DNA of 64,000 nt from Hyphomicrobiales bacterium. GTDB taxonomy: Bacteria > Pseudomonadota > Alphaproteobacteria > Rhizobiales > Rhizobiaceae. The notes beneath the pieces were generated by a model that worked only from the letters and a program-made list of their open reading frames with translations, was not told the origin of the DNA and ran no database searches. The stretch is from positions 49,498-113,497 of the forward strand of contig UCII01000017.1 of NCBI GenBank assembly GCA_900472485.1, given 5' to 3'. This document shows, in pieces, positions 33,450 through 41,411 of the stretch. Numbering within the stretch: the first letter of the stretch is position 1; each line of letters begins with the position of its first letter. The position numbers were made by a program, and so were the translations under genes.

Positions 33450-34277
33450 CTATTCCAGCGCAAGGGTGGTTTCCATCGCCCGGTCGCCATCGACGACCAG
33501 AATACTCCAGTCCTTGCCTTTCGGATCATAATCCTTCGGCAATTTGCCGATCTCGATCTCGGCCGAGAAGGCAGTTCCCTCGCGCTTCGCATTCGCTTGC
33601 TGAAAGAACACGTAGCCCGACGGCCCCGTGACATAGATATCAGGCATCTTCCGGCTTGCCTCCGGCAGCGTCAGATGCAGCGAAAGGCTCTTGGCGTCGG
33701 TAGAGATCTTATGGCTCTGGACGGCGAAATCCGGGGAAGGAGGCTGCGGTAGCACAGCCTTTGCCGCATCGAGCAAGGCCAGTTCATGCGAGGTCGGCTG
33801 CACATCTGTCGGCAAGGGCAGGGAGTATTCGGCCTGGAAAGGAATGCAGATATCCTTGCAGAGGCCGATGAAAGCCGTCAGCTCAAGCTTTGCCGGCGCC
33901 TTGCCGGTGACACGCAGATCAAGCGGAAACGTGACCGGCGCGTCGTAGCCGATTTCCTGGATGGGGCCGACGCGGATCGGCTTCGGCACGGGATAGCCCG
34001 CCCTTTCCAGGGTTACGCCGCTGCCGGCTGCCGGCGATATTTGCGGCGGAATTCCGCCCTGACCTGGCTCGCGCCAATAGGTGATCCAGCCCGGCTCCGG
34101 CTCGATCTGCAAGGCGGCACGGATATGCCCTTCCGCGTCCGGCGCCAATGCGATCAGACGCATTCTGCCGCCCTGATTGTCTATCCACTCGCTCGTTGCG
34201 GCATGGGCCACCGCGGTGCTGAAAAACAAGGTGGCGAGAAGTGCCGACAGGCGGGCAACGGTGCTTATTTCGATCAT
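33450..34277 (-). CDS. Stand-alone DsbD N-terminal-domain-like periplasmic protein
   Basis: A 275-residue exported protein with a signal peptide (VARLSALLATLFFSTAVAHA). The mature part resembles the DsbD-alpha domain: GWITYWREPGQGGIPPQ, the Cys pair in AFIGLCKDICIPFQAEYSLPL, and a second Ig-like half. There is no membrane domain and no thioredoxin domain, which a complete DsbD would have. It may be a thiol shuttle or a copper-linked ScsB/SoxT-like partner. It lies 83 bases before a peroxiredoxin gene on the same strand. The start at 34277 is chosen because it gives a good signal; 34340 is also open. No strong ribosome site at either. Confidence 0.78.
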   Translation of the reverse strand: MIEISTVARLSALLATLFFSTAVAHAATSEWIDNQGGRMRLIALAPDAEGHIRAALQIEPEPGWITYWREPGQGGIPPQISPAAGSGVTLERAGYPVPKPIRVGPIQEIGYDAPVTFPLDLRVTGKAPAKLELTAFIGLCKDICIPFQAEYSLPLPTDVQPTSHELALLDAAKAVLPQPPSPDFAVQSHKISTDAKSLSLHLTLPEASRKMPDIYVTGPSGYVFFQQANAKREGTAFSAEIEIGKLPKDYDPKGKDWSILVVDGDRAMETTLALE

Positions 34278-34417
34278 GGAACAAGGATTTAGCGGATAGG
34301 GCTGCCGGGAGCCAGCAGGACCGAAGAGGTAAATGATCATTTTCAGTTGATTGATTTATGACATTGCCCCATCTTGGTATGAGGCGGCGCAGTTGTGAAC
34401 TGCGGTCAGGAGGCACG

Positions 34418-35023
34418 ATGTCCCTATCGACGCTGAAGAATAGACGCGAAAGAGGTTTTCTCGATGGTCAGTTCCTGATCGCCATGCCCGGCATGGAGGA
34501 TCGGAACTTTCATCGCACGGTTGTTTATATCTGCGCCCATTCCGATGCCGGCGCCATGGGCTTTGTCATCAACCGGGCTCAAAAGCTGACATTCACCGAT
34601 GTCCTCTTGCATCTCGAAATGATAAAGGACGACGATGCTATCGTGCTTCCGCAGATGGCGCGCGATTTCCCGATCCAGACCGGCGGTCCTGTCGAAAGTG
34701 GCCGCGGTTTTGTTCTGCATTCCGACGATTACATCAGCGACAGCAGCATTCCAGTCAGCGACGATATCAGCCTGACGGCGACGCTCGATATCGTCCGAGC
34801 CATTTCCAAGGGAAGCGGCCCGAAGCGCGCGACCATGTTGCTCGGCTATGCCGGCTGGGGCGCTGGTCAGCTCGAGGCGGAGATCGGCAACAATGGCTGG
34901 TTGAACTGCCCTGCAAACGAAGAATTGATCTTCGATCGCAGCCTCGACAACAAGTATGACCGTGCGTTGGCTCTCATGGGTATCAATCCGGTCATGCTGT
35001 CACCGCATGCCGGCCATAGCTGA
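34418..35023 (+). CDS. YqgE/AlgH family protein
   Basis: A 201-residue member of the UPF0301 (YqgE/AlgH) family: GFLDGQFLIAMPGMEDRNFHRTVVYICAHSDAGAMGFVINR at the start, TGGPVESGRGFVLHSDDY in the middle, and LLGYAGWGAGQLEAEIGNNGWL before the C-terminus, all strongly conserved. The molecular function is unknown; AlgH was first linked to alginate regulation in Pseudomonas. The ATG at 34418 follows CAGGAGG. It is divergent from the DsbD-like gene with 140 bases between, an order I recall from other rhizobia. Confidence 0.93.
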   Translation: MSLSTLKNRRERGFLDGQFLIAMPGMEDRNFHRTVVYICAHSDAGAMGFVINRAQKLTFTDVLLHLEMIKDDDAIVLPQMARDFPIQTGGPVESGRGFVLHSDDYISDSSIPVSDDISLTATLDIVRAISKGSGPKRATMLLGYAGWGAGQLEAEIGNNGWLNCPANEELIFDRSLDNKYDRALALMGINPVMLSPHAGHS

Positions 35024-35118
35024 GCCGATTTGCGTTATTTTGGAACGAAATAGCTGATGTCACGTTTTTCTGGCAGAGCGACGGCAATTCCGCCGTCCTA
35101 GCCCAGGAGGCGTCAGAC

Positions 35119-35310
35119 ATGAGCAGCACGACCGACAAGGTGTCCGGTAAGGCGAACGAAATTGCCGGCAAGGCCAAACAGATGGCCGGCAAGGCGACGA
35201 ATGATAAGGAAATGCGCGCCAAGGGCGCTGCGCAGGAAGCCAAGGGCAAGGTGCAGACCGCCGTCGGCAAGGCCAAAGATAAGGTCAAGGGGGCGGTCGA
35301 CCGGATGTGA
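35119..35310 (+). CDS. CsbD family stress-response protein
   Basis: A 63-residue, Lys/Ala/Gly-rich, highly charged protein with the repeated pattern KxxGKANEIAGKAKQMAGKAT...AKGAAQEAKGKVQTAVGKAKDKVKG, typical of CsbD. Such proteins are abundant under general or osmotic stress, are largely helical or unfolded, and have no known biochemical activity. AGGAGG is placed well before the ATG. Single-gene unit with a good terminator after it. Confidence 0.92.
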   Translation: MSSTTDKVSGKANEIAGKAKQMAGKATNDKEMRAKGAAQEAKGKVQTAVGKAKDKVKGAVDRM

Positions 35311-35382
35311 CCGGCTGCTTGTTTTGCCAATCCATGGTCGCTGCTCCGTTTGAATTAACGTCGAAGCGGCGATGTTGGGAGG

Positions 35383-35420
35383 AAGAGCCTGTTACGGAAA
35401 CGTGGCAGGCTCTTTAATAT
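35383..35420 (+). terminator. Terminator after the CsbD gene
   Basis: AAGAGCCTG (35383-35391) pairs with CAGGCTCTT (35406-35414); two G-U pairs and ACG/CGT extend the stem to 14 pairs closed by a GAAA tetraloop. TTTAATAT follows. It stands about 40 bases before the start of the next gene. Confidence 0.78.
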
Positions 35421-35454
35421 TCAGTATAGGGCAACCATCCTTTGCGAGGGGGGC

Positions 35455-36510
35455 ATGCGGCTTTTCACCTGCGACCATTGCGGCCAGCCAGTGCATTTCG
35501 ACAACAGGCAATGTGTCCGTTGCGGACATCAGCTCGGCTTCGTTCCGGATCTGATGGCGATTCACGCGCTGGAGCCCGGTGAGAGCCCGAATTGGCATCT
35601 GGTTTCCGAACCCACCAGGCATCTGCGCTTTTGCGCCAATGCCGAGCTCGATATCTGCAACTGGCTCATCGATGCCGAGGATCAGCAGCTCTATTGCGTC
35701 GCGTGCCGGCACAATCGTCTCGTGCCGAACACCGACACCGAGCAGGGCATAGATCGCTGGCGACGCATCGGCCAGGCGCAGCGGCATCTGTTCTATTCGC
35801 TCTTGCGCTTGAAGCTGCCTCATCCTAACCGGACAGAGGACCCGCAAGGCGGGCTGGTGTTCGACTTCCTTGAAGACGAAGTGCAAGGCGGCACTGTCGT
35901 CCCGGCGATGACAGGTCATGAGGAAGGACTGATCGCGATCCGCGCTGCGGAGGCCGACGATGCGACGCGCGAACAGGCGCGCACCTCGATGAACGAGCCG
36001 TATCGCACTTTGCTCGGCCACTTCCGCCACGAGACCGGCCATTTCATCTGGAACAAGCTTGTCCGCGATCGCGGGCAATTCGATCCCTTTCGCGCCGTCT
36101 TCGGCGACGAGCGCGCCGATTATGGCTTGGCACTTCAGGCCCATTACGACAATGGCCCGCCTGCAAACTGGCAGGAAAGTTTCATCAGCGCCTATGCCAG
36201 CTCCCATCCATGGGAGGATTTCGCCGAATGCTTCGCGCATTATCTGCACATCGTCGATACGCTGGAAACGGCGCGCTCCTTCGGCTTGGCGATCGATCCC
36301 CATCGCTATCACGACATGGCGGCCGAGGTGGATTTCAATCCTTACAAGGCGGAAAGTGCTGAGCAGCTCGTCAGCGCCTGGATCCCTTTGAGCGTGGCGA
36401 TCAATTCCATCCAGCGCAGCATGGGGCAGCCGGATTCCTATCCCTTCATTCTTTCGCCGCCGGTGGTTGCCAAGCTCGACTATATCAGGGAATTGATCGA
36501 CAGCGCGTGA
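35455..36510 (+). CDS. Zinc-ribbon putative metallopeptidase (DUF2248/peptidase Mx type)
   Basis: A 351-residue protein with two N-terminal zinc-ribbon cysteine sets (Cys6/9/20/23 and Cys60/68/81/84, the last in YCVACRHNRL) followed by a gluzincin-like domain with HETGH at 192-196 (GHFRHETGHFIWN) and a later WEDFAECFAHYLHIVDTL segment that could supply further ligands. This matches the bacterial family annotated as putative zinc-binding peptidase. No signal peptide, so cytoplasmic. The activity has not been shown, to my knowledge. GAGGGGGG precedes the ATG. It is convergent with the GGDEF/EAL gene, 8 bases apart. Confidence 0.83.
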   Translation: MRLFTCDHCGQPVHFDNRQCVRCGHQLGFVPDLMAIHALEPGESPNWHLVSEPTRHLRFCANAELDICNWLIDAEDQQLYCVACRHNRLVPNTDTEQGIDRWRRIGQAQRHLFYSLLRLKLPHPNRTEDPQGGLVFDFLEDEVQGGTVVPAMTGHEEGLIAIRAAEADDATREQARTSMNEPYRTLLGHFRHETGHFIWNKLVRDRGQFDPFRAVFGDERADYGLALQAHYDNGPPANWQESFISAYASSHPWEDFAECFAHYLHIVDTLETARSFGLAIDPHRYHDMAAEVDFNPYKAESAEQLVSAWIPLSVAINSIQRSMGQPDSYPFILSPPVVAKLDYIRELIDSA

Positions 36511-36518
36511 TCGAATAC

Positions 36519-39431
36519 TCAGGCGCGCTTCGTCAGCGGAAAGCGTTCCTTCAACAGGCGTATCACCGAATCCGATCCCATCGGCGGCCCGAAGATGAAG
36601 CTCTGGCCGTAGCTGCAGCCGATTTTGGCAAGCTCCAGCGCGTCCTCTTCCGATTCGATGCCCTCGGCGACGACGCGCATGTTGAGTTCACGCGCCATGG
36701 AAATGACCGAACGCAGCAGAACTGCCTTCTTGTCGCTATCGTCGCGGACCATCGCCTTGTCGAGTTTGATCGTATCGAAGGGAAAGCGGGTGAGATAGGC
36801 GAGGGAGGAGTAGCCGGTGCCGAAGTCGTCGAGCGCAAGGCCTATGCCGGCGTCACGCAGCTTGTCGAGCACGAGCCGTGCCTGTTCCGGATTTTCCATC
36901 ACTTGCGATTCCGTCAGCTCCAGCTTGATGCGGCTTGGATCGCAATGGGTCTTGGCGAGCAGCGCACGGATATCGTCGTAAAGCTCGTTGTTGAGGAGCT
37001 GAACGCTGGAAAGGTTGATGGAGACGAACAGCGGCAGGTCACCGGTCTGTCGCTGCCATGCCTTCAGGTCGTTGGTCGCTTGCTCCAGGGCGAACATGCC
37101 GAGCGGGCCGATGATATCGGAAGCCTCGGCGATCGGGATGAATTCGGACGGCGGGATATTGCCGCGCTTCGGATGCTCCCAGCGCATCAGCGCCTCGAAG
37201 CCTGCGATTTCTGCATCCTCAAGCCGAACGATTGGCTGATAGACGAGCGAAAGTTCCTTGCGTTCGACCGCACGGCGCAGATCGGTTTCAAGCTGCAGCC
37301 GGTCGGTGCCGAAGCTGCGGAAGGCCGGTTGGAAAGGCTCGACGCGATTGCCGCCGGCGCGCTTGGCGCGGTACATGGCAAGTTCCGCGTCGCTGAGCAT
37401 CCCCGCTGCATTTTCCTGCTGATCGACCCAGGAGGTCAAGCCGACCGATGCCGTCAAAATGATCTCGCGGTTGGCGAAATTGATCGGCACCATGATCGCC
37501 TTGCTGATCGCGTCGGCAAAATCTGCGACCTTGGCGGGATCGCGTTCGGAAACGAGGATGAGGCCGAACTGATCGCCCGAAAGACGGGCGAGCGTATCCT
37601 GCGGCTTCATCAGGCGGCGAAGGCGACGGGTCAGCGCGATCAGGATATTGTCGCCTGCGGCAAAGCCAAGCGTATCGTTGACGAGTTTATAGCGGTCGAT
37701 GTCGATGACCATGACTGTCGGCCGTAATTGATTTCCATCGGAAGCCAGCGTCAGAACGGCTTGCAGGCGATCGAGGAAGACCTGGCGGTTCGGCAATCCC
37801 GTGAGATTGTCGTGGACGGCATCGTGCAGCAGCCGTTCGACCGAATTCTTCTGCTCGGTGATATCGACAATCGTACCGACGCAACGGATGATTTCGCCGT
37901 TGGAGCCTAGCACCGGCCGGGCGCGGATCGACAGCCAGTGGAAATGCCCGTCTTCGGCGCGAATACGGAATTCGTGGTTCAGCCGGCCCCGCCGATGTTC
38001 CAGAAGCACGTCGAGTGTGGCGCGGAAACGGTCGCGATCGTCGGGATGCAGCCGCGGCAGCCAGTTGCGCGCTGCGCCGTGCATGGTTCCGGGCGAAAGG
38101 CCGAGCTTCACCGAGATATCGGGCGTCGTCACCACGCGGTCGCGCGCCACGTCCCAATCCCAGACGGTATCGCCGGAGCCTGTCAGCGCCAGGGACTGTC
38201 GCTCCAGATCGGAGAATAGCCCTTGCTGGAAAGCACCGCCGGCAAAAGCGTGCTGCATGACCGTGAAGCCGATCAGGAGCACGATCAGCACGAGGCCGCC
38301 GCCGAGTGCCGGCTGAATGATGTCGTTGTCGAGCTTGCCCATGACCGTCATCCAGGCTCCGAACAGCCAGACGAGGATCAGCGCCCAGGCGGGCACGAGC
38401 AAGATGGCCCGGTCATATCGGCTGAAGCCGAGATAGATGATGAGCAGCAGGCCGGCCGTTGCCGTCAGCGCCAGCGACAGCCGGGCGATGCCGGCCGCAA
38501 TCGACGGATCATAGATCGCCACGCCGAAGAGGAGAGCAAGGCCGAGCACCCAGGCGAGCGTCACATAGCCGAGATGGGCGTGCCAGCGATTGAGATTGAG
38601 ATAGGTGAACAGGAAGATCACCAGGCTCGACGCGAGAGCCACCTCCGCACAGGCGCGCCATATTCGCTGGTCGCTGGAGGTTATGCTGATGAGCTTGCCG
38701 AGGAAGCCGAAATCAACGCAGATATAGCCGAGCACCGCCCAGGCGAGTGCGGCCGTCGCCGGCAGCATCGAGGTTCCCTTGACCACGAAAAGAATGGTCA
38801 GGAACACGGCCAGCAGGCCGGCAATGCCAAGCACGATGCCGCGATAGAGCGTGAAGGCGTTGACCGTATCCTTGTAGGCGTTCGGTTCCCACAGGTAGAG
38901 CTGTGGCAGGTTCGGCGACGAAAGCTCGGCAACGAAGGTGACGACGGCGCCGGGGTTCAGCGTTATGCGGAAAACGTCGGCTTCGTCGCTAGGCTGACGA
39001 TCGAGTGCGAAACCTTCGCTCGGCGTGATCGCGACGATGCGCTGCGAGCCGAGATCGGGCCAGAAGACTTTTGAATTCACAAGGCGGAAATGCGGCGCGA
39101 CGATGACGCGCTCGAGCTGCTCTTCGGAGACATTGGCGAGCGCGAAAACCGCCCAGTCGCCCTGATGATTGGGCGAGGAGGAGCGAACCTCGATGCGGCG
39201 GCGGATGCCATCGGCGCCGGCAGCCGTCGAAACCTGAAAGGCTTCACCCTGATTGGTATAGATTTCGGTCGTCGCTGTGAGATCGAGCGCGGTATCGTCG
39301 CGCGAGATTTTCACGGGCTCGGCTGCATCAGCAATTCCGGCGATAAACAGCAGCATGGCGGCCGCAAGCGTTGCGATCACGGCGCATAGCCGGCGGGCCA
39401 TCGGCCACGTCTGCATGGATCCGGCGATCAT
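36519..39431 (-). CDS. Membrane GGDEF/EAL c-di-GMP protein with periplasmic sensor and PAS domain
   Basis: A protein of about 970 residues: signal peptide, periplasmic 7TMR-DISM-type sensor part, seven or eight membrane helices, a PAS domain (VWDWDVARDRVVTTPDIS to CVGTIVDITEQ), a GGDEF domain and a C-terminal EAL domain. The cyclase motif is SGDQF instead of GGDEF, so cyclase activity is doubtful. The EAL part is intact: FEALMRWEHP, KLELTES, DDFGTGYSS, IKLDKAMV and VVAEGIES, so it should hydrolyse c-di-GMP. The start is uncertain: the ATG at 39431 overlaps the upstream stop (ATGA); 39416 and 39401 are also possible. Last gene of the thrC-M16-GNAT-GGDEF/EAL run. Confidence 0.9.
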   Translation of the reverse strand: MIAGSMQTWPMARRLCAVIATLAAAMLLFIAGIADAAEPVKISRDDTALDLTATTEIYTNQGEAFQVSTAAGADGIRRRIEVRSSSPNHQGDWAVFALANVSEEQLERVIVAPHFRLVNSKVFWPDLGSQRIVAITPSEGFALDRQPSDEADVFRITLNPGAVVTFVAELSSPNLPQLYLWEPNAYKDTVNAFTLYRGIVLGIAGLLAVFLTILFVVKGTSMLPATAALAWAVLGYICVDFGFLGKLISITSSDQRIWRACAEVALASSLVIFLFTYLNLNRWHAHLGYVTLAWVLGLALLFGVAIYDPSIAAGIARLSLALTATAGLLLIIYLGFSRYDRAILLVPAWALILVWLFGAWMTVMGKLDNDIIQPALGGGLVLIVLLIGFTVMQHAFAGGAFQQGLFSDLERQSLALTGSGDTVWDWDVARDRVVTTPDISVKLGLSPGTMHGAARNWLPRLHPDDRDRFRATLDVLLEHRRGRLNHEFRIRAEDGHFHWLSIRARPVLGSNGEIIRCVGTIVDITEQKNSVERLLHDAVHDNLTGLPNRQVFLDRLQAVLTLASDGNQLRPTVMVIDIDRYKLVNDTLGFAAGDNILIALTRRLRRLMKPQDTLARLSGDQFGLILVSERDPAKVADFADAISKAIMVPINFANREIILTASVGLTSWVDQQENAAGMLSDAELAMYRAKRAGGNRVEPFQPAFRSFGTDRLQLETDLRRAVERKELSLVYQPIVRLEDAEIAGFEALMRWEHPKRGNIPPSEFIPIAEASDIIGPLGMFALEQATNDLKAWQRQTGDLPLFVSINLSSVQLLNNELYDDIRALLAKTHCDPSRIKLELTESQVMENPEQARLVLDKLRDAGIGLALDDFGTGYSSLAYLTRFPFDTIKLDKAMVRDDSDKKAVLLRSVISMARELNMRVVAEGIESEEDALELAKIGCSYGQSFIFGPPMGSDSVIRLLKERFPLTKRA

Positions 39432-40042
39432 CGCTGGTCGAAGCTTCGGTTCGGGTTGGTGTCGGATGCCAACCTTGAAAACATCACATGGTCGCGCCAC
39501 TGACCGTTGATTTTAAGATAACCGCGCAAATGACCTTCCCGCTGGAAACCGGCTTTTTCCAAAAGCCGCATGCTACGCTCGTTATCCGGAATACAGGCTG
39601 CTTCAATTCGGTGCAACTCAAGTCCGGAAAAGATATAGGGTATAACCAACTGAAGTGCGGCGAACATATGGCCCTGACCGGAGTAGCGCTCGCCCATCCA
39701 ATACCCGATCATGCAGCTCTGCGCAGCACCTCGGCGAATATAGCCGATCGTGATGCCGCCAACCAGCGTCATGTTTTCCCTGAGAAAAATGAAGAGCGGT
39801 ATGGCCTGGCCGGAGCTGTATTCCTGCTTACCACGGATGATGCGCGCCCGATAGGCACCTTCCGTCAGCTCGTCATGCCGCCAGGTGGGCTCCCAGGGTT
39901 CCAGAAAGCGGCGGCTTTCCGCCCGAAGCTTATGCCATTGATTGAAATCGGAATAGCGCGGCAGCCGCAGCAAATAATTGTCGTTTTCGAGTTCAACCGC
40001 GTCCGAATGACGTGAGAGAAACCGAAAGACAGATTTTTGCAT
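39428..40042 (-). CDS. GNAT family acetyltransferase (RimJ type)
   Basis: A 204-residue N-acetyltransferase. The acetyl-CoA motif is MGERYSGQGHMFAALQLVI, preceded by the SCMIGYW strand, with the conserved LELHRIEAACIPDNERSMRLLEKAGFQREGHLRGYLKINGQW block of the RimJ/RimL type, which acetylates N-termini of ribosomal or other proteins. The ATG at 40042 has a GGGGGAG purine run about 12 bases upstream; another at 40075 is in frame with no ribosome site. It follows the M16 peptidase gene by 50 bases and overlaps the GGDEF/EAL start by 4 bases. Confidence 0.87.
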   Translation of the reverse strand: MQKSVFRFLSRHSDAVELENDNYLLRLPRYSDFNQWHKLRAESRRFLEPWEPTWRHDELTEGAYRARIIRGKQEYSSGQAIPLFIFLRENMTLVGGITIGYIRRGAAQSCMIGYWMGERYSGQGHMFAALQLVIPYIFSGLELHRIEAACIPDNERSMRLLEKAGFQREGHLRGYLKINGQWRDHVMFSRLASDTNPNRSFDQR

Positions 40043-40092
40043 GCCGCCAAGCACTCCCCCGAGAATTGCACCCATAGGCCTGCGGCGTGCCC

Positions 40093-41391
40093 TTAGCCGC
40101 TTGCGCTTCTGGAGGCAGGGACCGGCGACGACAGCGAGGTGACGATGTCCTCCATCGGCGCGAGCTGCTCCAGCGGCCCGATCGCAGAAAGCGTCGGTAC
40201 TGTATCGAAGAACAGCCGGCCGGCAAGATCCGTCAGGCGATCGATCGTGATGCCTTCCAGGCGCTCCAGCATCTCCTGGTTCGGGATGGGGCGGCCATAA
40301 AGCATCATCTGCCTTGCGACCTGGCCGGCGCGGGCGGCCGGGCTTTCCTGGCCCATCAGCAGCTGTGCGCGGATCTGGGCGCGAGCTCGCTCGATTTCCT
40401 GCTGCTGAATGTCATGGGAGGATTTATGCAGCTCGTCGATGATGACGGGCAGCAGTTCCGGCAGGTTCTCGCCGCCGGTCGCGGCATGGATGCCGAAGAT
40501 GCCCGTATCGGAGAAGCCCCAATGGAAGGCGTAGACCGAATAACAGAGACCGCGGAATTCGCGCACTTCCTGGAACAGCCGCGAGGACATGCCGCCGCCG
40601 AGGATATTGGCGAGGATCTGCGAACAGTAGAAATCGCGGGTATGATAGGCGCGGCCTTCGAAGCCGAGCAGGATCTGCGCATCCATCAGGTCGCGCGTTT
40701 CGCGAATGTTGCCGCCGATATAGCGCGCCGGCTCAATAACGGGCGGAGCGGACGGTTTTGTCGGCAGGCTGGAGAAGCGCTCCTCGACCTGGCGCACGAA
40801 GCTTTCATGGTCGACAGCGCCGGCCGCCACGACGAACATGCGGTCGGTCGTATAGTTGCGGCTGAGATAATGGCGGATCTGTTCCGGCGAGAAGGATACG
40901 ACGGTTTCCGGCGTGCCGAGAATGGCGCGCCCGAGCGTCTGGCCGCGATAGGCGACCTCGGAAAACTTGTCGAAGACGACATCGTCGGGCGTATCGTTGG
41001 CGGCATTGATTTCCTGCAGGATGACCTGCTTTTCGCGCGCCAGCTCTTCTTCGTCAAAGGCCGACTCGGTCAGGATATCGGCAAGGATATCGACGGCGAG
41101 CGGCACATGGTCCTTCAGCACGCGGGCATAATAGGACGTGGTTTCGGTCGAGGTGGCGGCGTTGACTTCGCCGCCGACATTCTCGATTTCCTCGGCGATC
41201 TGCCGGGCCGAGCGCCGCGCCGTGCCCTTGAATGCCATATGCTCGAGCAGATGCGCGATACCGTGTTCTGCTTCGGTTTCGTTGCGCGAACCCGACTTGA
41301 TCCAAACGCCGAGTGCCACGCTTTCGAGGTGTGGCATCGATTGGGTCGCTACTGTCAGCCCGGACGCTAGCCGGGTGCACTCCACTGTCAT
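40093..41391 (-). CDS. M16 family zinc peptidase (processing-peptidase-like)
   Basis: A 432-residue pitrilysin-type protease close to the mitochondrial processing peptidase beta subunit. The inverted zinc motif HxxEH is at 47-51 (HLLEHMAFKGT), with the distal glutamate in the LAREKQVILQEI helix and the substrate-binding FLRP-like Gly-rich loop (LGGGMSSRLFQEVREFRGLCYSVYAFH) later on. No signal peptide, so cytoplasmic as usual in rhizobia. It starts 20 bases after the thrC stop and is surely cotranscribed; a thrC-M16 pairing is common in Alphaproteobacteria. The substrate is unknown. Confidence 0.93.
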   Translation of the reverse strand: MTVECTRLASGLTVATQSMPHLESVALGVWIKSGSRNETEAEHGIAHLLEHMAFKGTARRSARQIAEEIENVGGEVNAATSTETTSYYARVLKDHVPLAVDILADILTESAFDEEELAREKQVILQEINAANDTPDDVVFDKFSEVAYRGQTLGRAILGTPETVVSFSPEQIRHYLSRNYTTDRMFVVAAGAVDHESFVRQVEERFSSLPTKPSAPPVIEPARYIGGNIRETRDLMDAQILLGFEGRAYHTRDFYCSQILANILGGGMSSRLFQEVREFRGLCYSVYAFHWGFSDTGIFGIHAATGGENLPELLPVIIDELHKSSHDIQQQEIERARAQIRAQLLMGQESPAARAGQVARQMMLYGRPIPNQEMLERLEGITIDRLTDLAGRLFFDTVPTLSAIGPLEQLAPMEDIVTSLSSPVPASRSASG

Positions 41392-41411
41392 CGCTTGTCT
41401 TTCCGCGTCTG

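Noticed and set aside
36507..37727. A 406-residue plus-strand frame opposite the EAL gene.
   Set aside because: The minus-strand frame carries every EAL motif; this one is its shadow.
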